Below are positions 1 through 10,451 of a stretch of 64,000 nucleotides of DNA, piece by piece. Every line of letters begins with the position of its first letter. Within the stretch, counting starts at the first letter, position 1. The position numbers and the translations under genes were made by a program. The stretch spans positions 19,772,720 through 19,836,719 of the forward strand of contig OY720346.1 of assembly GCA_963082975.1 (NCBI GenBank), read 5' to 3'. The stretch comes from Labia minor (Eukaryota; Arthropoda; Insecta; Dermaptera; Spongiphoridae). Below the pieces are notes generated by a model. That model was not told the origin of the DNA and searched no databases. It worked only from the letters and a program-made list of their open reading frames with translations.

Positions 1-293
1 ACAAGTATCCATATATTTTTATTTCAATTAATATTTTGTTGCTATTTATGTATTTATGTCATATTTATTTTCTCAGTTTAATGAATATTTTAATTACACT
101 CCCAATCCCAATTTCTTCCTTGTAAAATGTGAAATGAACTCAATCCTTTGGAAACAGAAATAAGGATGGGGGATATTGAACCAATATGAATAATCAAAAA
201 AGAATATTAATATAATTCTCATTCTATTTCTATTTATTTTAAAATATAATAAAAAATATTTTCTTCAATTTCAAAAAATAAAATTATATCTTA

Positions 294-1100
294 TACACCT
301 AATTCTGTTTTTACAAGGTATTTGGTTCCAGAAAAAACCGTGTAATAAAAGACTGATCTTATGCAAAAATTGGTGATTTATTATCTCTAAAACCTATTAA
401 AATTAGAGAAAAATAAGGATTTTTTAAGAATATGTATTCAGGGTTATTTTATTAAATCACAAATATAATTTTAAGCATAATTATTAAACAAAAAAAATAA
501 GCACTCTAAGCTTAAAAATATGTAATGTAAATTAAATGTTTGACAAGTTCAGGAACTAATGTATGTATGCAAAACAGCTATGTTGTTAGAAATAGAATAG
601 AAAATATCTTTTGGCTTACATTTTATCTAAGTGCGTTAAAATTAAATTTTATGTAGCGTTGGAAAAACAAACTTGGGTTTAAAAAATGTCTTTACCAAAC
701 AGGTGTGATTCCATTGAGAGTTCACAAAATACAATAAATATTTCTACATATTGCAAAAAGGGAATTCCTTTAAATTTTTTCCATTTAGAATTTCTCTGAC
801 CAGTAAATTTGCTTGAATGTATGTATATATATATATACACAATGAATATACAATGTATACACACAAAAAAAACGAAAGAGAAACAAATACATACATATAA
901 TCTTTATGGTCTTTCTTTTTTTGTCGTATGGATTCTAGCTGTTCGTAAGCTGTCTGTGTTTTTATTTATGTGTGTTGTGCTATTATGAACCCTGCTAAAT
1001 CGAATAAAATCGTGTAAAAAGAAATAAAATTCTTGATTTTCAAACCGTGTTAAATCACAAAAGTGTAAAAAAAGACCGTGTAAAAACAGAATTAGGTGTA
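294..1100. mobile_element. TA-flanked non-autonomous DNA element (MITE-like)
   Basis: The left end TACACCTAATTCTGTTTTTA and the reverse complement of the right end agree over about 22 bases, with one A/C difference just inside. The dinucleotide TA lies directly outside both ends, as in Tc1/mariner-type insertions. The 807-bp interior is AT-rich, has CCGTGT-containing subterminal repeats, and shows no transposase frame. The ends are clear. The superfamily is inferred only from the TA flank. Confidence 0.65.
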
Positions 1101-2421
1101 TATTGAAATCTTAAATTATATATTGAAATCTTATAAAATTATAAATTTTCAAGTCTATCTTTGTGAGCTCAAAAGTTTTTCCTAACCAGATCCACCTCCT
1201 TCCAATTATTATCTTGTCCAAACTCCCTTTTTATACTACTTTTATAGGCAAGTCAGCAGTTGTTTTCCATATGGTTTTCCTTTAAATATTTTTCTCGCTA
1301 ATCTTTGTAAGTAAAGCAAGTGTTCCGCCCATTGCGACTTTTTGATTTTAATTTTGAGATAAATTGAGGTTATGTAAATTTTCGTTATCCAAACTCAGGC
1401 ATTCACCTGTGATTTCATCTTTTTTTTTCTTTTCATAAATTCATCTTTTTCATGCCAAAAGTTAGAATATATTTTTGTTTATTGATGATTTTGATCAATA
1501 TAGGAAAGATTATTTTTTTAATATTGTTGCTGTGCGAGTCGATGTTTGTCGGACAAGCTAAGGCTTGGGATGAAATGGTGGGGGGGGGGGAGGAATGGGG
1601 TGAGTGGAAAAGAATTTTATTATTTTTTTCCTCGCCTTGTTAAAAAGTCACTAGCAATACGTGCCGCCTTTTGTTCGATCATATTTTTCCCTCCTCAATC
1701 TATTGACAGTTAAACAATAGGATAAAACAAGTGCAAGTGATTTACACGCAACGGAGTGAGATAAAACGGGAGACTGGAAACAGGATCAGTCCAACAGAAA
1801 GATATAGATATAGAAAATCCTTGTCAGTTGAAAATTTTCAACTTTCCAGATAATACGTGAAAATTTATTACATTACAAAGGTATGAATTATTTGGTAAAA
1901 TAAGTTTTTTTTATTTATTATAAAAAGAAAAATAAGATTATCTAGCGAAGGAAATTCAGATGAATTGATTGGTACAACCTGAAACCAATATTATACAACC
2001 ACTGGCCAATTGTAATTCTGTTCTTATTCCTTGAGTCCTATCAGATCCCGTAAGGAATAGAGAAGACTTTTTCTTTTAAATCTCCCACAGGAATAATTTT
2101 ATATAAAATCCTTTTTTTTTCTCTCCTTTGATTTTGATTTCTTCAATTTTCTCGCTCTCTTATCATATATTCATATACAAATATTTTTGAAACTAAATTG
2201 GTCATATTTGAAATAAATCCTAAATATTATAAAAATAATATATATTGATTATCAAATTATTTAAAAGGATCGAGTGATATAAAATGATATTAGTAATTAG
2301 TAAGAAGTCAACAAAATACAAGAAATTATAATTCTAAGTTTATATTCTGTCAGTTATTTATTTCTTTTAGTATTTAAGAGAACATATATATTCGGCACCT
2401 ATAACCATAAAAAAAATAATT
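1101..2421. other. AT-rich stretch, no gene seen
   Basis: No convincing coding frame or repeat. It holds a run of G residues near 1578-1590 and a slightly less AT-rich patch at about 1640-1780 with no recognisable identity. Confidence 0.5.
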
Positions 2422-2895
2422 CTCTAGGGCAGTGGTTCTTAAACTGTGGTCCGCGGACCCCTGGGGGTCCGCGAAGCCTTTACTGGGGGTCCGCGGTCCT
2501 CGGAAAAAAATCATCGTAAAAATATATACATATATAAATATTTAAAGTTCATTGTTTAACTATATCCTCCTAGAGAATTACGGCTATAATTTAATACTAT
2601 TAATAATACTATTTTATTTTATTAAATTGATAATTATGTCAATTAATTTTTTGTGAATAAATAAACATATATAAAAAACTATATATAAAATTTGAATTTT
2701 CATCCATTCATTCATTTAAAATCATTTTTCGATTGTTCCTTTAAAATAACCCCTCTTAGGGGCTCGGAAGGGGAGGCATATAAGGGAATTTTCTTTCACT
2801 TTGTTATTGGGGAAAACCAGGGGAGGGGACAGTCTTACCCGGAAAAACCCAAATTGTCAGCGTCCACTCTGGGGTTTTAAACAGTTTTAAAGCAA

Positions 2896-3005
2896 ATGTT
2901 AATTATAAGTTCATTTCTCAACGAGTTGTATCTTTAAATTATTTTTATTAATGTTAATTATAAGTTCATTTCTCAACGAGTTGTATCTTTAAATTATTTT
3001 TATTA
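2896..3005. repeat. Perfect 55-bp tandem duplication in the hAT 5' leader
   Basis: The unit starting ATGTTAATTATAAGTTCATT at 2896 is repeated without change from 2951. A second perfect duplication, of a 30-bp unit, lies at 3191-3250. Such subterminal repeats are common in hAT leaders, but I cannot show they bind transposase. Confidence 0.9.
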
Positions 3006-3469
3006 ATTTAATTAATTATAATTAAATTATAGCTAATAATAGTTTATTATAGCTAATAATTTTTTTTAATTTTTAGTGTAATTTGCATGATCATTATTTT
3101 ATAAAAACACTAAACACATTTTGCAATTTCCCTGAAAGGCTGTTTTTGAGAGTAAGTATAAGTTAGTTTTATGAATAAAAAATATTTATTTTAATAATAT
3201 TTTAGAATCAAATTACGAAATTAATAATATTTTAGAATCAAATTACGAAATATATTTATTATATAAATTAATATTCATTTAAAATGATATTAAATCATTT
3301 ATTTAAAATGATTTAAAACATTTATTAAAATGATTTAAAACATTCATTTAAAATGATATTAAAACATTCATTTAAAATCATATTAAAACATAGCTAGTAA
3401 ATAATAATTCGTTATATTTATATTATATTTATATTATTGTAGTTCAATGTTAATAAATTACTCCATAAA

Positions 3470-5329
3470 ATGGATCGTTGGCTACAAACTGGTTCAACAC
3501 AGAAACGGAAAGAATCAGATGATGAGGCATCAACAGCAAACTCTACCAAGAAACGCAAAACTAGAAAATATTCGGATGATTATTTATCATTTGGATTTAC
3601 TTATATTTGCAACAATGATGTGGAAAGACCAGTCTGCGTTCTATGTCAGGAAAGTTTATCCAATGAAAGTATGAAACCTGCTAATCTCAGACGTCATTTA
3701 CAAACAAAGCACAGCGAGCATGTTAGTAAGTCTATCGAATTTTTTAAAATGAAAAAAGAAGAACTTAATTCAAGTCAGAAATTGATGGTAAAGACGGGAT
3801 CTGGTGGTATGAGTAAGAAAGCAGTAATGGCATCATATGAAGTAGCTCTACTTATTGCTAAAGCAGGAAAGCCGCATAATATAGCAGAGCAATTAATTCT
3901 TCCTGCTACAAAAGTAATTACAAATATAATGTTAGGAACTAAAGCAGCAAACGATATAAATTTGATTTCATTATCAAATGATACGGTTAAGAATAGGATT
4001 GAAGACATGTCATGTAATATAAAAGAAGAATTAATATCGAGAGTGCGCAAAAGTCACTATTACTCATTACAATTGGATGAAAGTACTGATGTCACTAATA
4101 ATGCCAATTTGTTAGCTTTCATTAGATATGAGTTTGAAAATCAAATACAAGAAGATGTATTGTTTTGTGATTCACTACCTTCACGAACGACAGCTAATGA
4201 CATATTTAACAGTTTGAATAATTTTATAACCGAAAATGAAATAGAGTGGCCAAAATGTGTTGGAATTTGCACTGATGGTGCTCGTGCAATGTCAGGTACA
4301 AGAACTGGATTGATTGCTCTTATTAAAAATGTTGCGCCTCAGGTTGTTTGGAATCATTGCTGCATTCACAGAGAATCATTAGCAGCCAAAAATATGTCAC
4401 CAGATTTGAAAAGAACATTAGACGAAGTAGTTAAAATTGTCAATTTCATTAAGGCTCGTCCACTTAATTCCAGAGTTTTTAAAATTTTGTGTGAGGAAAT
4501 GGGTAGTCAACATACACATTTATTATTACATACAGATGTACGTTGGTTGTCCCGCGGGAAAGTACTCATTCGCCTTTTTGAGCTTCGAGATGAAATACGA
4601 TTGTTTTTAATAGATGCGCATTTTGAACTGACCGAATGTTTCAATGATTTTATCTGGTTAGCTAAGGTGGCTTACTTGACTGATATTTTTACAAAATTGA
4701 ACGAACTTAATTTGAGCCTGCAAGGTACTGTTGTAAATATATTTAAAGTTGAAGATAAAATAGAAGCAATGATTAAAAAAATCGACTTGTGGTCGAAACG
4801 CATCCAGAACGGTGTATATGAGTCTTTTCCAACTCTCAATGATTTCATAGAAAGCTCCAGTGAAAAATTGCTTAATCAAACGCGTCAATTATTTGTTGAA
4901 CATTTAATTACTTTGAAAAGCAACTTCAGGAAGTATTTTTCTACTCCTGATCCTTGCAATAACTGGATCAGAGATCCATTTAATATGGAAATTACAAATG
5001 CTAAACATTTATCTGCACCTGAACAAGATATTCTCGTGGAATTATCATGTGATACAACTTATAAACTAAAATTTAACAAAACTGAATTGAGCAACTTTTG
5101 GTTACTTCTCAGGTCAGATTATCCTGCGCTTGCAAATAAAGCACTTCAACACTTGATTCCATTCTGCACAACATATTTATGCGAACAAGCTTTTTCGGTA
5201 CTATTTTATATTAAGTCTAAATATAGAAACAAATTAAATGTAGAGCCGGATCTTAGATTAAAAGTTTCCAATATTAAGCCAGATATTGAGATTCTTGTTT
5301 CAAGAAAACAACTGCATACATCTCATTAA
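3470..5329 (+). CDS. hAT transposase, BED zinc finger plus RNase H-like DDE and dimerisation domains
   Basis: A 619-residue protein expected to bind the element ends and cut and paste the transposon. It starts MDRWLQ and has a basic N-terminus, then a BED-type zinc finger (C56, C59, H76, H81). An RNase H-like core follows with QLDESTD (D203) and ICTDGARAMSG (D269). A CCIH segment (about 297-300) follows, then the C-terminal hAT dimerisation region with FCTTYLCEQAFS, whose E572 fits the third catalytic acid. No stop or frameshift interrupts the frame and the length suits the family. It resembles the ZBED5/SCAND3-type group (Buster clade). The ATG at 3470 was chosen because the zinc finger follows at normal distance. 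An overlapping 75-codon frame from 3447 is a shadow. Confidence 0.93.
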   Translation: MDRWLQTGSTQKRKESDDEASTANSTKKRKTRKYSDDYLSFGFTYICNNDVERPVCVLCQESLSNESMKPANLRRHLQTKHSEHVSKSIEFFKMKKEELNSSQKLMVKTGSGGMSKKAVMASYEVALLIAKAGKPHNIAEQLILPATKVITNIMLGTKAANDINLISLSNDTVKNRIEDMSCNIKEELISRVRKSHYYSLQLDESTDVTNNANLLAFIRYEFENQIQEDVLFCDSLPSRTTANDIFNSLNNFITENEIEWPKCVGICTDGARAMSGTRTGLIALIKNVAPQVVWNHCCIHRESLAAKNMSPDLKRTLDEVVKIVNFIKARPLNSRVFKILCEEMGSQHTHLLLHTDVRWLSRGKVLIRLFELRDEIRLFLIDAHFELTECFNDFIWLAKVAYLTDIFTKLNELNLSLQGTVVNIFKVEDKIEAMIKKIDLWSKRIQNGVYESFPTLNDFIESSSEKLLNQTRQLFVEHLITLKSNFRKYFSTPDPCNNWIRDPFNMEITNAKHLSAPEQDILVELSCDTTYKLKFNKTELSNFWLLLRSDYPALANKALQHLIPFCTTYLCEQAFSVLFYIKSKYRNKLNVEPDLRLKVSNIKPDIEILVSRKQLHTSH

Positions 5330-5364
5330 ATATGTAAGTTATATTTAATGAGATAGATGCAGTT
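5310..5364. terminator. Long hairpin spanning the transposase stop codon
   Basis: Bases 5310-5333 and 5341-5364 form a 24-bp stem with two mismatches around a 7-base loop. The TAA stop (5327-5329) lies inside the left arm. It could shape the 3' UTR or feed small-RNA production. Calling it a terminator is only the nearest category. Confidence 0.6.
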
Positions 5365-5723
5365 ATTTTTTAAAATATTTCTTATTTAATATTTTCTGAA
5401 AAAAATTATAAAATATTTATATGAATTTAATGTAAGTACCCATTATAATTTGTGAGATTTGTTGCTATGACAATGTTTGTATTTTCTTTCTTCAATATTA
5501 TAATTTCTAATAAAATGTGTTCTACAATATGCAAAAAAATCGTTATTCACCAATCACTGTTAGAAATATTCATCATATATCCTTGTCCTTATGAGATCGT
5601 AAGCCAGAAATTAATTAATAAAATGACGTAAAGTACCTAAAGTTGTGATGGGGGTCCGTCAAAAAAAATTTTTTCAAGTGGGGGTCCGTGGAGTACATAA
5701 GTTTAAGAACCTATGCTCTAGGG

Positions 5724-6320
5724 CCATCCAATTTATGGGTCGTCAACCACGGATCACAAAACAAAATTGTTAAAATCATTACCATAAAGTAATAAACTCA
5801 CGGATCCAAGTCATGAGTTAAGGAATGAGAAGCTCACAAGAATTGTTTTTTAAATTTTAATGAATTTCAGAAATAATGTAACATTTTTGAATTTCAAAAT
5901 ATATCTCAATTAATTAATATTAATACATATAAGATAAAAAGAAGTTATTAAAAAAGAATAAAATAAAATTTGAGCTAAAACCTTCTTTATACAGTTTAGA
6001 GCTTCTACAATAAATCCCGACTTAAACTGACCTTATATAAGGTTTATTAAACTGACTAATTTTGAAAATTTTTATTCAAACAAATTGAAAACACTGCAAG
6101 AAAAAACAAATAGAAAATATCTTTCGGATAATCGGTTAGGATCAATAGAATTTACTTACTAAGTAAACAAAAATCACACATTCACTAAAAAAAATATTTT
6201 GTTTTTCTAGTGCATATCAATTTTTATTTATTTTTTCCATTTTTGTATTTTAATTTTTTAAATTAATTAAAATTAAAAATAATTCTATATTTTCGCAGAT
6301 ATAAGTACAATATAAAATAA
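5724..6320. other. AT-rich spacer, nothing recognised
   Basis: Low-complexity AT-rich DNA between the hAT element and the first P repeat. No ORF or repeat structure that I can support. Confidence 0.5.
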
Positions 6321-6964
6321 ATAAGTTGACCTGTGGCCAGGTCCGAACCGACCGACGGTTTGAAGTAAATTAATTTCCAGCTACAGAAACAATTTCAAAT
6401 AATTTTAATATATCTATTAATGTAATAAAAAACAGATATGGATACATAAATAATAAATATAAACATTTTTAATTTTATTTTATCTATAATATATATGCAA
6501 GACCAGGCTGTGACGTCATGAATGACTGGATGACGTCATATCATTTTAAATCAAGAAAAAACTAATAAATATGATTTTTCTCGAGGATAAAACCAATACA
6601 AAGTGCATGATTCGTGGTGATATATAAAAAATCTCCTCATGTGAAATTTGGTGTGAACATAACCCTTCCCTTCCTTCGTCGATCGCTAATACTACCACTT
6701 TCGGTTTCCGGATTTGCACCAAAAGTTGATCAATTCATCCCACTGATGCATTATAAGTAAATATACCAAATTTCATCAAAATCGGTTGACCCGTTCAGGC
6801 TGTACACATCTATACGGACAGACGGACGGACGGACGGACGGACGGACATCATGCTAAAAAACTTTTTTCTGTTAAGAAAATGCATGATTCGTGGAGATAT
6901 GTAAAAATCTCCACATGTGAAATTTGGTGTGAAAACAATACCTCCCTTACTTTCGTCGGTCGGT
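6321..6964 (-). mobile_element. Family P repeat, copy P1 (Helentron/HINE-like)
   Basis: Full-length copy in reverse orientation. Its right end (low coordinates) carries the hairpin GACCTG-TGGC-CAGGTC and the subterminal inverted repeat ACCGACCGACGG. Its left end (high coordinates) is ACCGACCGACGAAAG next to a T-run. Inside are a (TCCG)n microsatellite, the conserved GATGAAATTTGG module, two TGACGTCA palindromes (6511, 6531) and two copies of a GTGGAGAT...ATCTCCAC-type stem-loop module. No coding capacity. Confidence 0.8.
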
Positions 6965-7249
6965 AAAAAGAAATCAATTTTACGACTTTAAAATTTTTAT
7001 ACTAGTACACGTCTTCTACCAGATGAATTTGTACAGTAAGTTAACCTAGAAACCTTTTAAACTGTTCTACGTTTTTCATAAAAGGTTTACCTAACATTTT
7101 ATCTATGTTTTTATATTGAAAATATTTTATTTTATCAAAGTGTATACAAAATTAAAAATTTTATTTCTAACATGAGTAAGAAAAAAAACTTTTAATAAAT
7201 TTTCATACAAAGTTACTTTATTATGATTTAGAAAACATGAACATTCCCT

Positions 7250-7538
7250 TCATTTAATTTCTTCAACAAACAGAATAATTCTATTAATACAATTACTACA
7301 CTTGAAGGGCCTCCCACTGAATGCTCTTCCCTTGTCCAGTTCTGCTTCAATTTCATTACCAGTAAATTCTAGGGTTTGTAGATCCTTAGAATTATTGTTT
7401 ACTCTCTACAGTCTGACCCTCCCATTGTGGCTCGTTTGCTAGCAGAAACGTTTTCCCTGGGCGCTGGATGAGGCGACCGCCATTAGTCTTGAATAAGCGG
7501 CCCGCCCTGACCAGGTCTTTGCTTTTAATGACTGACAT
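7250..7538 (-). pseudogene. Unrecognised coding-like fragment with a frameshift
   Basis: The first segment reads from an ATG at 7538 for 48 codons (starts MSVIKSKDLVRAGR, ends EGQTVESKQ) to a stop at 7392. The reading continues sensibly in another frame (NNSKDLQTLEFTGNEIEAEL to INRIILFVEEIK) and stops at 7250. Base composition is far more GC-rich than the neighbourhood and amino-acid use looks protein-like in both segments, so a one-base indel in a once-continuous frame is likely. I do not recognise the family. It could be a decayed transposon ORF or a retrocopied host exon. Confidence 0.45.
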
Positions 7539-7684
7539 AATGACACATACATACATCTAAGAAATTTCTCTTTTAATTATACATTTTCAAAAAATAGAGC
7601 TATAAAATATTATTAATTTAAATAATGTTTAATATATTTTTAATAAATAAACTAGTAATTTTCATAAAAAGTATTTATATATAT

Positions 7685-7863
7685 TAAGGTGACCAACCGT
7701 CCTCCTTTAGGGAGGACAGTCCTCCATTTGTAAGTGTCCTCCTAACTGTCCTCCTTTTTGATATCTGTCCCGTTTTTTTGAAATATTTAGGACATTTCGT
7801 ACTTTTTTCAAATTTTTTTCAATTTGGCTCTAAAAAAAACAAAAAAAAAGCTCAACCGTTTTT
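7685..7863 (+). mobile_element. hAT MITE (family T), left part, interrupted by P2
   Basis: Starts TAAGGTGACCAACCGTCC and has repeated GTCCTCC/GGAGGAC blocks, then a segment ending CAATTTGGCTCTAAAA. It matches the reverse complement of the element at 52460-52753. The P2 repeat has inserted here. Confidence 0.6.
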
Positions 7864-8525
7864 ACCGACCGACGATAGTAAGGGAGGTATTGTTTTCACA
7901 CCAAATTTCACATGTGGAGATTTTTACATATCTCCACGAATCATGCATTTTCTAAACAGAAAAAAGTATTTTTAGCATGATGTCTGTCCGTCCGTCTGTC
8001 CGTCCGTCTGTCCGTCCGTCTGTCCGTCTGTCCGTCCGTCCGTATAGATGTGTACAGCCTGAACGGGTCAACCGATTTTGATGAAATTTGGTATATTTAC
8101 TTAATGCATCAGTGGGATGAATTGATCAACTTTTGGTGCAAATCCGGAAACCGGAAGTGGTAGTATTAGCGATCGACGATAGGAAGGAAAGGGTTATTTT
8201 CACACCAAAGGAGATTTTTTTATATATCACCACGAATCATGCACTTTGTATTGGTTTTATCCTCGAGAAAAATCATATTTATTAGTTTTTTCTTGATTTA
8301 AAATTATATGACGTCATCCAGCCATTCATGACGTCACAGCCTGGTCTTGCATATATATTATAAATAAAATAAAATTAAAAATGTTTATATTTATTATTTA
8401 TGTATCCATATCTGTTTTTATTACATTAATAGATATATGAAAATAATTTGAAATTGTTTCTGTAGCTGGAAATTAATTTATTTCAAACCGTCGGTCGGTT
8501 CGGACCTGGCCACAGGTCAACTTAT
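7864..8525 (+). mobile_element. Family P repeat, copy P2 (best full-length copy)
   Basis: Starts ACCGACCGACGATAG after a T-run and ends GTCAACTTAT after the hairpin GACCTG-GCCA-CAGGTC. In order it holds module A with stem-loop, a (TCCG)n microsatellite, the core AACGG...GATGAAATTTGGTA...ATCAACTTTTG...CCGGAAG (8062-8157), module B (a diverged repeat of module A), paired TGACGTCA at 8309 and 8329, and the subterminal inverted repeat CCGTCGGTCGGT. Non-coding. The architecture fits DINE-1/HINE-type Helentron derivatives. It has split an older family T MITE. Confidence 0.82.
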
Positions 8526-8653
8526 TTGGACTAAGCTTTTGAACATTTTGTACTTTTTCAAATTTTTTTCAATTTGGTTCTAAAAAAAAGGCTAGTACAA
8601 AAAAAATAATGCTCAAAATTTGAAACACTTCTCAAAAAGGTTTGCCATCACTG
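8526..8653 (+). mobile_element. hAT-like fragment to the right of P2
   Basis: Continues family T sequence (GACTAAGCTTTTGAACATTT, then CAATTTGG). It then switches to a different end whose reverse complement, CAGTGATGGCAAACC, is a typical hAT terminus. Probably a mosaic of two non-autonomous elements. Confidence 0.5.
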
Positions 8654-9087
8654 ATATATAGGAAATTTATATAAATATGATTTCATTAAATTTTTATTTC
8701 AAACCAACTTCTAATATTATATTGTTAATAGTTTTATGAATCTAAGATATTATTAATTATTATTAATTTGAATCGAGTCTCCACATTTCACAGTTCAAAA
8801 GATCTTAGATGTTTATAATAAATTAAAAAAATGAAAAGAAAAAATGAATAATTATAAAAGCATAATGTTATTTGACAACGAAATATAATTAATCAAAAAA
8901 TAAATTGATGTAAACAAATTTATGTTATGTTTTTCAGGTTAAAAAAAATTATAATTATAATATAGTTTTTTATTAGTTTATAAAAGAATGAAAAATTAAT
9001 TTATTTTTAAAAAAATAATATAATTATTATTATTGTTCTCTTAGCACTTATATAATTAGAATATGAAAATAATTAATGTAAAAAAGA

Positions 9088-9131
<44 letters not shown>

Positions 9132-9771
9132 CATTCATTTGTAAATTTAAATTCTAGTCACTATAGAGACGATATAATAATTTTTAATTAATTTTTTTTT
9201 CTTCTCTTTTTAATGATATATTGCGACTGCTAATCATAATAGAAATAAAAGAGAGTAATTTTGAATGAAATAAACACTTGACATTGAATTGAGAACCAGA
9301 TTTAATCAAATCCAGACAAAAGAGAAAGGGAGCAACGAAATCTAAGAATATGAAATGAATATATATATTTAAAGGAAAAAAAATGGAATCAACTGAAAAT
9401 GAGAAAACGAATAAGAAGGGAAGATGTATAGAAATATTAGAGAGAATGAAAATTGAGAGAGAGAATAGTTTAAATAAGAAAAGAAATCATGAAAAGGCTT
9501 GAATAAAAATGATGTTTACCGGAGAAGTTTGTTTCCTCTTCACAATATATATATATTTGAATTACTTATCATCATATTCAAATGAAACAAATATGATGTT
9601 GCATCAGAATACAAAAAAAAAATATTAAATTATTTTTTATTTGATTTATACTATATAAGTATATTATGATTTTTTTTTAGATAAACAGTAATGATTTGCA
9701 GAAACTGAATTAGTTAAATTATAGCAAACAAGTTCTATATTTGATACTTATTTAATCTATTAGGCTACAAC
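8654..9771. other. AT-rich stretch with a (TA)n microsatellite
   Basis: A (TA)n tract lies at about 9089-9126. The rest is AT-rich sequence with no recognised gene or element. Confidence 0.5.
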
Positions 9772-9779
9772 ATTTCAAG

Positions 9780-10451
9780 TAGGGCTTACAATACCGGGAT
9801 CTCGGGATCCCGGACGATTTTTGTCCGGTATTAAAAACCGGTTTTTATGTAAAAATACCGGTATTTTGGTATTACGAATTTACGAATTTACAAAATGTGT
9901 ATGATTTTTTAATGACAATAGTGCCGACAAGTGTAGAATCAGAAAGAGCTTTTTCGGCCACTGGTTATATTTGTACGAAAATTCGGTGATCGCTTGATGA
10001 TGAAACGCTTGATTCGTTGTGTTTTTTAAGAGCAAACTTTAATAAACAAATCGCAAGTTATTAATATTAAATACTTTCAATTTATACTTTTATATTTTTT
10101 ACTTCTTTAATTATATGTAACTCTTTAATTATATAATACTATACGAGCCTATTTTATGTAAAATGTAACATAGAATTTATTATTTACTTTATTTTACTTG
10201 CACGTTTTTTTGTATCTCTCTACTCCTACTCTCGATGTAATAAAATAAATAATATCTATTCATTTCAGAACAATATTTATTGGATTTCATATATTATTTG
10301 TTATAAAGTCAATATAACAACTGAGGTAAGTAGAAATATAGCTAGTAAATTTATTATTAATAATACCGGTATTAATACCGGTATCCCGGTATTTCAAATT
10401 TCAAATACCAAATACCGGTATTCAGATTTTAGTTCGGAATTGTAAGTCCTA
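9780..10451 (+). mobile_element. Non-autonomous hAT (Ac-type) element with transposase remnant
   Basis: Ends TAGGGCTTACAATACCG and, read inward from the right, TAGGACTTACAATTCCG, flanked by a perfect 8-bp duplication. The subterminal regions are rich in the palindrome ACCGGT within ATACCGGTATT repeats. The interior keeps only the 3' end of a transposase gene. Confidence 0.88.
9908..10050 (+). pseudogene. hAT transposase C-terminal dimerisation domain remnant
   Basis: The + strand reads LMTIVPTSVESERAFSATGY followed by ICTKIR, a stop, and SLDDETLDSLCFLRANFNK. The motif P-T-S-V-E-S-E-R-A-F-S is the signature of the hAT C-terminal dimerisation region and includes the third catalytic glutamate. 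The N-terminal zinc finger and the first two catalytic acids are missing, and one stop interrupts the frame, so it cannot act. Confidence 0.8.

Larger units (their letters stand above)
2430..5715 (+). mobile_element. Complete hAT (Buster-like) DNA transposon
   Basis: This 3,286-bp element has ends CAGTGGTTCTTAAACT (left) and, reading inward from the right, CATAGGTTCTTAAACT. Both continue into GC-rich GGTCCGC/GGACCCC blocks. It is flanked by a perfect 8-bp duplication and carries one long transposase frame. The 5' leader (2692-2880) is GC-richer and has a possible TATA motif, CATATAAGGG, at about 2777. Downstream of it lie a perfect 55-bp x2 tandem repeat (2896-3005), a perfect 30-bp x2 repeat (3191-3250) and a run of about 23-bp imperfect repeats (3268-3400). 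A polyadenylation-like AATAAA lies at 5509. Ends, duplication and ORF all look undamaged, so this may be an autonomous copy. Confidence 0.93.
2422..5723. repeat. 8-bp target-site duplication CTCTAGGG around the hAT element
   Basis: CTCTAGGG occurs at 2422-2429 and again at 5716-5723, directly outside the terminal inverted repeats. Eight bases is the hAT superfamily length. The central TA fits the nnnTAnnn preference reported for the Buster group. A perfect duplication argues for a fairly recent insertion. Confidence 0.93.

Noticed and set aside
3447..3674. 75-codon frame overlapping the hAT transposase start
   Set aside because: Different frame from the intact 619-codon transposase. It is a shadow.
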